A DNA stretch of 12,277 nt, taken from contig DFGB01000025.1 of assembly GCA_002371135.1 (NCBI GenBank), forward strand, positions 1-12,277, given 5' to 3'. Within the stretch, counting starts at the first letter, position 1. Each line of letters opens with the position of its first letter. The position numbers were made by a program, and so were the translations under genes. Shown here in pieces: positions 1-5,970 of this stretch. The notes under the pieces are model-generated. The model did not search any database. It saw nothing but the letters and a program-made list of their open reading frames with translations, and was not told the DNA's origin. The stretch is from Verrucomicrobia bacterium UBA3761 (GTDB taxonomy: Bacteria > Verrucomicrobiota > Kiritimatiellia > RFP12 > UBA1067).

Positions 1-204
1 CGCGTACGCACACGCGCACACGCGCATGATGATGTTGTTGATGGATTAAGTTCTCTCTTTTCTTTCTTTCTCTTTAATTCTTTTGCTTCTTTTCTTTTTT
101 CTCTTTCTTTCAAAAATTATATATCCGATATATATCCGTTATATATTTTCGAGTCGCCCGGAATTCCGGCTCGAATCAACCGAAAAAATGTAGAAGGCAA
201 TAGA
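1..204. other. gene-free low-complexity leader region
   Basis: No supported gene. Three composition zones are visible. Bases 1-27 alternate purine and pyrimidine (CG/CA steps), a pattern that favours left-handed DNA. Bases about 50-112 are nearly pure pyrimidine on the plus strand (runs of CTTT and TTTC). Bases 113-147 are AT-rich with TATATCCG repeated. Base composition is far from the GC-rich genes that follow. A minus-strand ATG at 25-27 sits downstream of the purine-rich complement and could start a gene leaving the window, but only a few codons are visible, so I do not call it. Confidence 0.5.
148..175. repeat. bulged palindrome around CCGGAATTCCGG
   Basis: A perfect 12-base palindrome, CCGGAATTCCGG (158-169), is bracketed by TTCGAG (148-153) and its complement CTCGAA (170-175). 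The outer and inner arms are separated on the left by a 4-base bulge, TCGC (154-157). It could form a cruciform or an RNA hairpin on either strand. No T-tract follows, so it is not a standard terminator. Function is unknown. Confidence 0.5.
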
Positions 205-340
205 TTGTTTGCAACGCTGCAATATATCGGAAACGAGCGTCGAAACTATCGTCCGCGCACGGCTTTCCCGTTGCGTCGAAGCGCCTCATTGTGCGTCATC
301 CCGCGCGTGTTTCGCCCGTGCAATGTTGCAATGCCGATGT
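205..340. other. gene-free spacer downstream of the outer membrane protein gene
   Basis: Nothing recognisable is encoded here. The open plus-strand frame beginning at 205 continues as the antisense of the real outer membrane protein gene and is rejected. Small local repeats such as TGCAATGTTGCAATGC (about 319-334) are visible but short enough to be chance. Confidence 0.4.
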
Positions 341-344
341 TAAA

Positions 345-379
345 AACTGAAGGGGCGCGATATACGCGCCCCTTCAGTT
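345..379 (-). terminator. Rho-independent terminator of the outer membrane protein gene
   Basis: Bases 345-359 and 365-379 form a perfect 15-bp stem with a 5-base loop (ATATA); the stem contains a GGGGCGCG block. Read on the minus strand, the stem is followed by a run of five T (complement of A at 342-346). It starts 36 bases beyond the stop codon of the minus-strand gene ending at 415, with no gene between. This is a textbook intrinsic terminator. The plus-strand side has no T-run, so it appears to act in one direction. Confidence 0.9.
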
Positions 380-414
380 GCTTCTCGCGGCAAGCGAGAC
401 TCTTCAGCAGCGAA

Positions 415-1353
415 TTAGAATGTAGCCGTCATGGAGAGGCCGCAAACGACGTTCCAGGACTTGTCCTCGCCGCTGCCCCAGGCCGCGTTGTACTCGCGGG
501 CCGCGCCACGCATGTTGGAGTCGAACCAATAATCGTAGTAGGCGATGTAGGCGCCGAGAGAGAGCCAATCGTTGATCGCCCACTCGAACTCGCCCATGAT
601 GGTGGTGTCCATCAAGCCGCCGTGGTTGAAGCCTTCATACTTGCCGTCGTCCTGCGCGAAGTAGCCCTTCGTGCGGAGCGAGTTGCCGATGCCCTGGCCG
701 ACAGACGGCTTGAAGGTGAGAACCTGCTCCTCTTCGTCGCCGACGAGCGTGAAGGTGTGGCCGACATTGAGGTTTGCGTAGGTGCCCTCGTCTGCCATGA
801 TGTCGCGCTCGATCGCGAGCGTGGGCTCGACCCAGAACCCGCCGAGAGTGAGCTCGAGGTTGAGGTACTGCGTATCAGGGCAGCCCTCGTAGCGCTTGTG
901 GGGGAGATATTCGTAGATGTAGTTGGCGTCGACGCCGAGAGTGTGGCCGTCGTCGTCAAGATCGAACTCGTGCGCAATGCCGGCGACCATGTCGAGCGTC
1001 GTATATTTGCCGGCGCGGTTGCCGTAGTCGCCATACTTGCTGCGGCCCTGCTTGGTGGTGTCGAAAATCGCTTCGACGCCGATGTAGAACCAATCGAAGA
1101 ACGTGCCGTATGCAGAAGGCGTGAGGATGGGATCCTTGCCGTCGACAACGCCGTAGGTCATGTACTTGGAGTCGAAGGCGAGGCCGAACTCGGCGGTGAA
1201 TACCGGCTGTTCGTCGAAGGATATGCCTTCACCGGGTGTGTAGGACCAAGGATTGGAAGGCTCGGCGGCGGGGGCTGCCTCTTGGGCGAAAGCGCCAGTG
1301 CAGGCGACCGCGCAGGCGAGCGCCACTGATTTTGCTGTCTTGAGTGTCTTCAT
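415..1353 (-). CDS. secreted beta-barrel-like outer membrane protein of unknown function
   Basis: 312 residues. Residues 1-23 form a typical Sec signal peptide: basic start (MKTLKTAK), hydrophobic core, and probable cleavage after Ala-Phe-Ala before Gln24. The mature part is rich in aromatic and Gly residues in alternating amphipathic strands (for example LSLGAYIAYYDYWF) and ends in Phe, as outer membrane barrels inserted by BamA usually do. Acidic loops (EFDLDDDGH, GDEEEQ) are probably surface or periplasmic turns. I do not recognise a specific family; a porin-like or structural role is inferred only from the barrel character. ATG at 1353 is chosen because it gives the complete signal peptide and lies 47 bases from a predicted transcription start. 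No Shine-Dalgarno sequence precedes it (upstream CAACGAAACA). It is transcribed alone, from a consensus promoter to a strong terminator, which suggests an abundant product. Confidence 0.85.
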   Translation of the reverse strand: MKTLKTAKSVALACAVACTGAFAQEAAPAAEPSNPWSYTPGEGISFDEQPVFTAEFGLAFDSKYMTYGVVDGKDPILTPSAYGTFFDWFYIGVEAIFDTTKQGRSKYGDYGNRAGKYTTLDMVAGIAHEFDLDDDGHTLGVDANYIYEYLPHKRYEGCPDTQYLNLELTLGGFWVEPTLAIERDIMADEGTYANLNVGHTFTLVGDEEEQVLTFKPSVGQGIGNSLRTKGYFAQDDGKYEGFNHGGLMDTTIMGEFEWAINDWLSLGAYIAYYDYWFDSNMRGAAREYNAAWGSGEDKSWNVVCGLSMTATF

Positions 1354-1407
1354 TGTTTCGTTGAGGTTTACAGTTTTAGACGCCCCTCTTTCAGAAGGAC
1401 GGGGTAA

Positions 1408-1437
1408 AGTTTACCATATCTAATTAGCCGCTGTCAA
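1408..1437 (-). promoter_or_regulatory. sigma70-type promoter of the outer membrane protein gene
   Basis: On the minus strand TTGACA (1437-1432) is followed by 18 bases and then TAAACT (1413-1408). The three bases before the -10 box are TGG, an extended -10 (TGn). The predicted start of transcription, near 1400, leaves an untranslated leader of about 47 bases. The same 18-base spacing and TGG occur in the two promoters near 10900-10964, which strengthens the call. Confidence 0.8.
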
Positions 1438-1490
1438 GGGGGAATCGCCAAAAAAGTTTTAGTGGTCTAATTCCTGTCTGGGGAGAGGAG
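1438..1490. other. short gene-free spacer
   Basis: Lies between the outer membrane protein promoter and the structured repeat that starts near 1491. No gene or clear signal is seen. Confidence 0.4.
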
Positions 1491-1670
1491 ATTTTCCGAT
1501 TTGTGCATCAAGCCTCTCGTTTTCAGCCTTTTTAACATTTTTAACACAGAGGCACAGAGGAACAGAGATACACAGAGGTGCTTTTCAACTTCTTCTCTCT
1601 GTGAATCTCTGTCCCTCTGTGCCTCTGTGCCTCTGTGTTAAAAATGTTAAAAAGGCTGAAAACGAGAGAG
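1491..1670. repeat. repeat element A: long inverted repeat with CACAGAGG units
   Basis: Bases 1515-1560 are the exact reverse complement of 1622-1667, a perfect 46-bp stem. Inside, the strands carry CACAGAGG-type 8-base units (two on the left arm, three as CCTCTGTG on the right) and a further imperfect stem, leaving a small loop near 1580-1596. The left flank (1491-1512) reads ATTTTCCGATTTGTGCATCA, a decayed form of the arm that precedes element B, and both elements then share AAGCCTCTCGTTTT. The right end lacks the matching flank and stops at the coding sequence of the metal transporter. There is no T-run after the hairpin on the minus strand, so it is not a standard terminator, although a hairpin this large could slow polymerase or protect the 3' end of the mRNA. 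It encodes no protein of its own. Confidence 0.85.
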
Positions 1671-3410
1671 GAATGCGGCGAGGTTTCTGCGCATGGTGTC
1701 GAGGTATGGCGCGCGGAGGGCGGTTTGCATTGAATCGACTTCGACTATCTCGATCCCGCTGCGTCCGGACGCGGCAACGACGCTTTCGGCGAGACGGGTC
1801 TCGGAATTTTCTATGACGAAGATCGCATTGACGCCGTGTTCGTCGACTTCTTCCGCGAGATGTCTTACCGTGTCGAACGAAGCATCGGCGTCGGACGAAC
1901 AGCCGTGGAATGCGGCGATGCACTCCAAATCGTAGTCGTCGGCCAGGCGTGCGAACGGGAAGCGGTCGGCGAAGATGAACGGGCCCTTGCCGGCGAGGTG
2001 TTCTTTGTATTCGCGATCGAGCGTTTGCAATTTATCGATGTACGCGGCGGCGTTGTCCGCGGCCGGTCGATGCGGGACGATACCGGTATTGCGGAGCTCT
2101 TTTGCTATTTCGCCGACGCAAACGATGGCGTCGCGCAGGGAGAGCCAGACGTGCTCGTCGTTCGCGAGGGTATGGTTTTCGTGGCCGTGTTCGTGCCCGT
2201 GGCGATGTTCGCAAACGTGGACTTCCTCGCCGCTGCGTTTTGGAAGGCGGGGGAGCAGGGCGAGCGTGGTGCGAGACGCATTGGGGTTTGCCGCGAGGAC
2301 GCCGTCGACCCATGCATCGGATTCGCCGCCGATGTAGACGAAAAGCCTGCATGCGGCGATGCGTTTGATGTCGAGCGCGGACGGCATGAAGCTGTGCATG
2401 TCGGTGCCGTCGCGCTGCAGGGTGGCGATGGAGACTTCGTTCGTGGCGTCGCCGAGGATGTTGCGCGTCCAATCCGCGAGCGGGGCGGAAACGACTACGA
2501 TATCCGGAGTTGCGTCTTTTTTCTCCATGCGCATCGAACAGAGCGCGAAGAAAACGGCGAAGACCGCGGCCAGGGCGGCGAGGGCGAAGCGCGGTTTGAA
2601 AATCGAGAATGCCAGGAACGCGATTGCGTTGACCGCGACGATCGTGGCGCCGACCGGCGTCAGCGCCACGATCGCGGCGAGGATGCCGGCGAGCGCGAGG
2701 CCGATTGCAAGCGCGGCCGCGCATGCCGTGACGCCGAGGAACGACTTCGCCATGCGCATCGCAATCACGACTGGAAAGACGATGAGCGCGGAGACGAGAA
2801 GGGCGCCCACCAGTTTCATCGAGACGACGATCACGACGGCGGTGACAATGGCCGAGACGAAATTGAAGAGGCCTGTCTTGGCGCCGGAGACGCGGGCGAA
2901 GTCTTCGTCGAATGCAATGTCGAAGTTCTTGTGGAACGTGAATACGGAAAAAAGAATGACGCAGGCGGAAAGAACGATCGCGAGCCACGTTTCGGGCCCC
3001 GTCAGCGTAAGAAGCGAGACGGAGCCGAAGAGCGTGGAGCATACATCGCCCGAGACGTTCGAGGACGAGGGGAACGCGTGCATCAGTAGATAGCCGATCG
3101 CCATTGCCGTCACGGAAAGCATTGCGAGCGAGGCGTCGCCTCTGAAACGCGAAGAGGAGCGCAGGAGGATGATGGCGGCGATGGCGGTGACAGGTAGGGC
3201 GAGGGCCATCCCTCCGCCGGCGAGGCCCAGAGCTGCGGAGACGGCGAGCGCTCCGAAGGCGACGTGGGAAAGACCGTCGCCCATGAACGAAAGCCGCCTC
3301 AGGACGAGCGTTACGCCAAGGAGCGCGGCGGAGCAGGCGATGAGGGCGCTTGCGGCGAGCGCGCGCCACACGAAGGGCAGCGAAAGGTATCCGGCGAGGT
3401 GGTCAAGCAT
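1647..3410 (-). CDS. znuB-znuA: metal (zinc/manganese) ABC importer, permease fused to substrate-binding protein
   Basis: 587 residues in one frame. Residues 1-273 match the ABC-3 metal permease family (ZnuB/MntB/TroC): multiple hydrophobic helices, early LRRLSFMGDGLSHVAFG, and LVGALLVSALIVFPVVIAM at 200-218. Residues 274-292 form an extra hydrophobic segment that looks like a former signal peptide (KPRF start, Cys291). Residues 300-587 are a cluster A-I metal-binding domain (ZnuA/AdcA type): expected ligands His339 (TDMHSFMPS) and His420 (DEHVW), a His-rich loop at 398-413 (HRHGHEHGH) typical of zinc-specific members, then ADRFPF (481-486) and FHGCSSDADASF (501-512), as in members that have DRFPF where E. 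coli ZnuA has its third His. The fusion would tether the binding domain at the outer face of the inner membrane, delivering metal for import. ATG 3410 is set by the SD AGGAGG 7 bases away and an 8-base overlap with the ATPase gene. The last six codons and stop lie inside repeat element A. Metal specificity is inferred. Confidence 0.88.
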   Translation of the reverse strand: MLDHLAGYLSLPFVWRALAASALIACSAALLGVTLVLRRLSFMGDGLSHVAFGALAVSAALGLAGGGMALALPVTAIAAIILLRSSSRFRGDASLAMLSVTAMAIGYLLMHAFPSSSNVSGDVCSTLFGSVSLLTLTGPETWLAIVLSACVILFSVFTFHKNFDIAFDEDFARVSGAKTGLFNFVSAIVTAVVIVVSMKLVGALLVSALIVFPVVIAMRMAKSFLGVTACAAALAIGLALAGILAAIVALTPVGATIVAVNAIAFLAFSIFKPRFALAALAAVFAVFFALCSMRMEKKDATPDIVVVSAPLADWTRNILGDATNEVSIATLQRDGTDMHSFMPSALDIKRIAACRLFVYIGGESDAWVDGVLAANPNASRTTLALLPRLPKRSGEEVHVCEHRHGHEHGHENHTLANDEHVWLSLRDAIVCVGEIAKELRNTGIVPHRPAADNAAAYIDKLQTLDREYKEHLAGKGPFIFADRFPFARLADDYDLECIAAFHGCSSDADASFDTVRHLAEEVDEHGVNAIFVIENSETRLAESVVAASGRSGIEIVEVDSMQTALRAPYLDTMRRNLAAFLSRFQPF

Positions 3411-4062
3411 GGGCGTTCCTCCTTTCGAAGGAAGGCGATTCGCCCAGTTTCAGCACAGCGGAATACGGGAGAGAATCGTGGGGTGAATGTGTGACGATGG
3501 CGACGGCGACGCCGCGGCCCGCAAGGGCGGCCAGCTCTTCGCGCAGCCGCGCGGCGGCGTCCTGATCGAGCGCGTTCGCGGGCTCGTCGAGGAAGATGAC
3601 CGGATGGGCGGAAACGAGCGCTCGTGCGATAAGAAGGCGCTGGCGCTGGCCGCCGGAGAGTTCGCGATACGACGAGCGCGCGAGTTCGCCTATGCCCATC
3701 CGTTCGAGAATCTTGCGCGCGCGGCGTTTTTCGCCCAGAGTATGGAAAGGGCGGAACCCCCGCGACGATTGGAAGCCGGAAAGCACGACCTCCATCACCG
3801 ATGCGGGGAAGTCTTTGTGCAGAGGACCTGATTGCGGCACGTATCCGGCGCCGAGTTTCTTCAATCGTCCGGACAAACGAATCTCGCCTGCCATGGGCGG
3901 AATGAGCCCGGTCAGGGTCTTGACTAGCGTCGTCTTTCCGGCGCCATTGCCGCCGGCGATCTTGAGCACGTCGCCGGGGTGGATCGCAAAATCCGGACAA
4001 GCAAACGCCGCCGACGCATTGTAGCCGACTTTGAGCGAAATGGTTTCGATGAGAGGAGACAT
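3403..4062 (-). CDS. znuC: metal ABC importer ATP-binding protein, ZnuC type
   Basis: 219 residues, normal for the family. It shows a full set of ATPase motifs: Walker A GGNGAGKT (37-44), Q-loop Gln77 (YVPQ), signature LSGGQ (135-139), Walker B VIFLDE (155-160) with catalytic Glu160, and switch His192. The YVPQSGPLHKDFPASV stretch is typical of metal-importer ATPases (ZnuC/MntB/TroB-like). It would power the fused permease/binding protein encoded by the next gene, whose ATG overlaps the end of this one by 8 bases. The start is taken at the ATG at 4062 (MSPLIET); a frame open further upstream to a TTG at 4113 only adds residues translated from repeat element B (MKQIENRKSKNRKS) and is not part of the ATPase fold. 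No SD precedes the ATG; six C residues and the repeat lie directly upstream. No clear promoter or Zur-like operator was found. Confidence 0.92.
   Translation of the reverse strand: MSPLIETISLKVGYNASAAFACPDFAIHPGDVLKIAGGNGAGKTTLVKTLTGLIPPMAGEIRLSGRLKKLGAGYVPQSGPLHKDFPASVMEVVLSGFQSSRGFRPFHTLGEKRRARKILERMGIGELARSSYRELSGGQRQRLLIARALVSAHPVIFLDEPANALDQDAAARLREELAALAGRGVAVAIVTHSPHDSLPYSAVLKLGESPSFERRNAHA
3418..3423 (-). promoter_or_regulatory. strong ribosome binding site of the fused metal permease gene
   Basis: The minus strand reads AGGAGG with a 7-base spacer before the ATG at 3410. It lies inside the end of the ATPase gene, allowing coupled translation of both importer components. Confidence 0.85.
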
Positions 4063-4070
4063 TGGGGGGA

Positions 4071-4262
4071 TCGATTTTCGATTTTTCGATTTTCGATTTT
4101 CGATTTGTTTCAAGCCTCTCGTTTTTAATCGCAGAGGCGCAGAGTACGCAGAGAACTTTTCAGCCTTCCAACTTTTCTGCTTTTCTCTCTCAAGTACTCT
4201 GCGTCTCTGCGTCTCTGCGATTAAAAACTAGAGGCTTGAAATAAATCGCAAATCGCAAAAAT
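4071..4262. repeat. repeat element B: nested inverted repeat with GCAGAG units
   Basis: This fills the whole spacer between the DUF4340 gene stop (4264) and the metal ATPase start (4062). It has three layers. The outer arms are a TTTTCGA-type array at 4071-4107, answered by AAATCGC units at 4244-4257. Then TTTCAAGCCTCT (4108-4119) pairs with AGAGGCTTGAAA (4230-4241), and the pairing continues inward through CGCAGAG units, so 4108-4153 and 4197-4241 pair with only two mismatches and one bulged base. The loop (about 4158-4190) is pyrimidine-rich. It shares AAGCCTCTCGTTTT with element A and the CGATTTTCGATTTGTTTCA arm with element C. No coding capacity. No T-run follows the stem on the minus strand. 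Confidence 0.85.
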
Positions 4263-4263
4263 C

Positions 4264-5970
4264 TCAATTTTCTATGACAGGGGCGGCGAGTTTGTGGACG
4301 GTGGCGGCATCGAGTACAAATATCGCATCGGTTGCGCCGAGCGTGGCGTAGAAGCCTCCGTCCCCTGTGTCGCCGCCAATGAGGAGATTCTTGCGGACGG
4401 CGTCGTCGCGGTCTTGGTCGACGGCGATTGTGAGGCGGGGAGACTCGAGCCCGCAGGCTTTGAGATCGGCGGAGGCGACTTTGAGCTTGACGATTCTTTT
4501 TGCGACTGGCGCTTCGAGCGCGGAGAGGATCTCGTCTATGCTGTCCTTGATGATGGTGCCGGGAGGATTGGAGCGTTCGACGTTCCAGGTGCGGCGGTCC
4601 TTGTCGAAGACGACGGAAGTGGAAGATGTGGTTTTGTCGCCGACGCGGTTGACGACGAGGCGTTTGACGCGCGAGCGGTCGATTTTCATTATTTCCGGGC
4701 TGCGGAGCGAGTCGAGAGACTCCTCGCCCAAAACTGCGGCGCGTCTGACGCAGGCCTGCGGGGCGGCGTCCACGCTTACGCCTATCGTTCCAGGCCCTTC
4801 GGTCTGGTCGGCCGACTTGAGCGTGACTGTTCTTTCGATTATCTCGTTGACGAACTTCGAGTCGGCAGGGGCGGCTATTGGCGCGTCGAGCCGCCATGTT
4901 CCGTCCGCTGCTTTGGCGAGGAGGTAGGTGATGTCGCTGTCGTTGATCGAGAGTTTGGCGACGGCGGCGGAGTCGAAGGGGAATAGGCGCGTGTCGGTGA
5001 ATTCTGCGACTCCCGAGAGCGCCTGTTCCTTCAGTGCGCCGTCGAGAGTGACGATCGCGCCGGCGTTCTGGACAAGAGCGTATACGAGGCCGCCGGAGGC
5101 TGCTTTGCCGAAGGAGATCTGGCTGTCGGTGCCATCCGAGAATTTAAAAGTGAGCGTCGTCGCGCTTTCCGGGTCGAGCCCGTAGCTTGCCAGCAGGGAC
5201 GCGGTCGTATCGGTCGGCTCGCCCGGGGTGCCGACGGGCCAGAGGAATTCGGCCGCGGAGGCTTGCGAGATGCCGGAGAGCAGCTTGCCGATCTTCGCTG
5301 CGCTCGCTCCGGCGACCGAAGGCTCGCGCATGAGCCAGTTTTCGCCGTCGCGCACGAAGCGCATGAAAGGCCCCGATGCGCGTTTCAGGTCGAACGCCAC
5401 TATCGCGCCGCCGACTCCTGCGAATACGGAGCGGTTGCGGAAGTCGCCGGACGAAAGGTTGGCATTGGCATATGCGTTGGACTGGACCACGTAGACGGCG
5501 TCGTCGCCATCGACGCAGGCGTATATGCCGTCGCCGGACGGAGTCGCGGTGCCGAAATAGAGAGAAGAGCGCGTGTCGTCGTCGCCGATCACGGTTATGC
5601 GCAGGGCCTTGCCGTCTTCGAGGTCGAAGTCCGAGCGGGAACGGCCGAGCTTGAGAAGCTCGCCGTCGCCGATGGCCTCTTCGATTTCGCTGGAGGCGAG
5701 CGAATCGAGGATGCGCAGGACGGAGCGTTCGTCGGCGCTGGCGCGGTATGGCTTCAAGAGCGCCCAGCGGCCGGACTTCTCGATGACGGTCAGCGGTTCG
5801 CCCGGCCGCGAGATTTCGATGCGCTTGAGGCTGGAAGGGTCGCCTTCGAAAAGCGAAGAGCGGCGGACGAGTTTCGAATCCACGCCTCCTTTGAGAGACA
5901 CGAGGACGTGCGCGCCTATGGAGAGGAGGAGCGCGATGGAGAGGAAGAGGATGACGCGGGCGTTTTTCAT
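4264..5970 (-). CDS. DUF4340 domain protein of a Gld-type ABC system
   Basis: 568 residues. Residues 5-26 form one membrane segment after a short basic start (MKNAR), which leaves the rest probably on the periplasmic side. The remainder is built from repeated units typical of DUF4340: a strand like LKRIEISR (48-55), a Trp-containing strand (GRWALLKP, 67-74), a helix leading to SLASSEIEE, then a YFG/FG strand and a GDGIYACVDG turn. Similar units appear at about 48-185, 189-332 and 434-562, with a partial one near 335-395. DUF4340 genes commonly sit beside GldA/GldF/GldG-like ABC genes, and here the start overlaps the GldG-like gene by 4 bases (ATGA). The ATG at 5970 is preferred over an open frame to 5997 because AAGGAGG lies 5 bases upstream. 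Its biochemical role is unknown; an accessory periplasmic subunit is the inference. Confidence 0.85.
   Translation of the reverse strand: MKNARVILFLSIALLLSIGAHVLVSLKGGVDSKLVRRSSLFEGDPSSLKRIEISRPGEPLTVIEKSGRWALLKPYRASADERSVLRILDSLASSEIEEAIGDGELLKLGRSRSDFDLEDGKALRITVIGDDDTRSSLYFGTATPSGDGIYACVDGDDAVYVVQSNAYANANLSSGDFRNRSVFAGVGGAIVAFDLKRASGPFMRFVRDGENWLMREPSVAGASAAKIGKLLSGISQASAAEFLWPVGTPGEPTDTTASLLASYGLDPESATTLTFKFSDGTDSQISFGKAASGGLVYALVQNAGAIVTLDGALKEQALSGVAEFTDTRLFPFDSAAVAKLSINDSDITYLLAKAADGTWRLDAPIAAPADSKFVNEIIERTVTLKSADQTEGPGTIGVSVDAAPQACVRRAAVLGEESLDSLRSPEIMKIDRSRVKRLVVNRVGDKTTSSTSVVFDKDRRTWNVERSNPPGTIIKDSIDEILSALEAPVAKRIVKLKVASADLKACGLESPRLTIAVDQDRDDAVRKNLLIGGDTGDGGFYATLGATDAIFVLDAATVHKLAAPVIEN

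Noticed and set aside
205..1329. Plus-strand open frame of 374 codons over the outer membrane protein gene
   Set aside because: Its middle is the antisense of a gene with signal peptide, promoter and terminator. The predicted product is a low-complexity Val/Ala/Glu/Arg string, as expected from antisense of GC-rich codons.
1458..1473. Possible plus-strand promoter with TGGTCTAAT
   Set aside because: The -10 resembles the other promoters, but no -35 box lies 16-19 bases upstream and no plus-strand gene follows.
1513..1670. Element A as a CRISPR array or Rho-independent terminator
   Set aside because: The 8-base units are contiguous, not separated by unique spacers, and no T-run follows the hairpin in either direction.
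1836..3089. Plus-strand open frame of 417 codons over the metal transporter gene
   Set aside because: Antisense shadow of a gene with clear family motifs; the product is dominated by Arg/Asp/Glu/Gly repeats without any domain.
4031..4244. Short plus-strand frames of 60-66 codons in repeat element B
   Set aside because: They are translations of the inverted repeat (FDFRF, LRLCVSA). No start signals or conserved protein features are visible.
4062..4262. Zur or Mur operator upstream of the metal importer ATPase
   Set aside because: The only palindromic sequence here belongs to the repeat family also found at unrelated genes, so it cannot be taken as a metal-regulator site.
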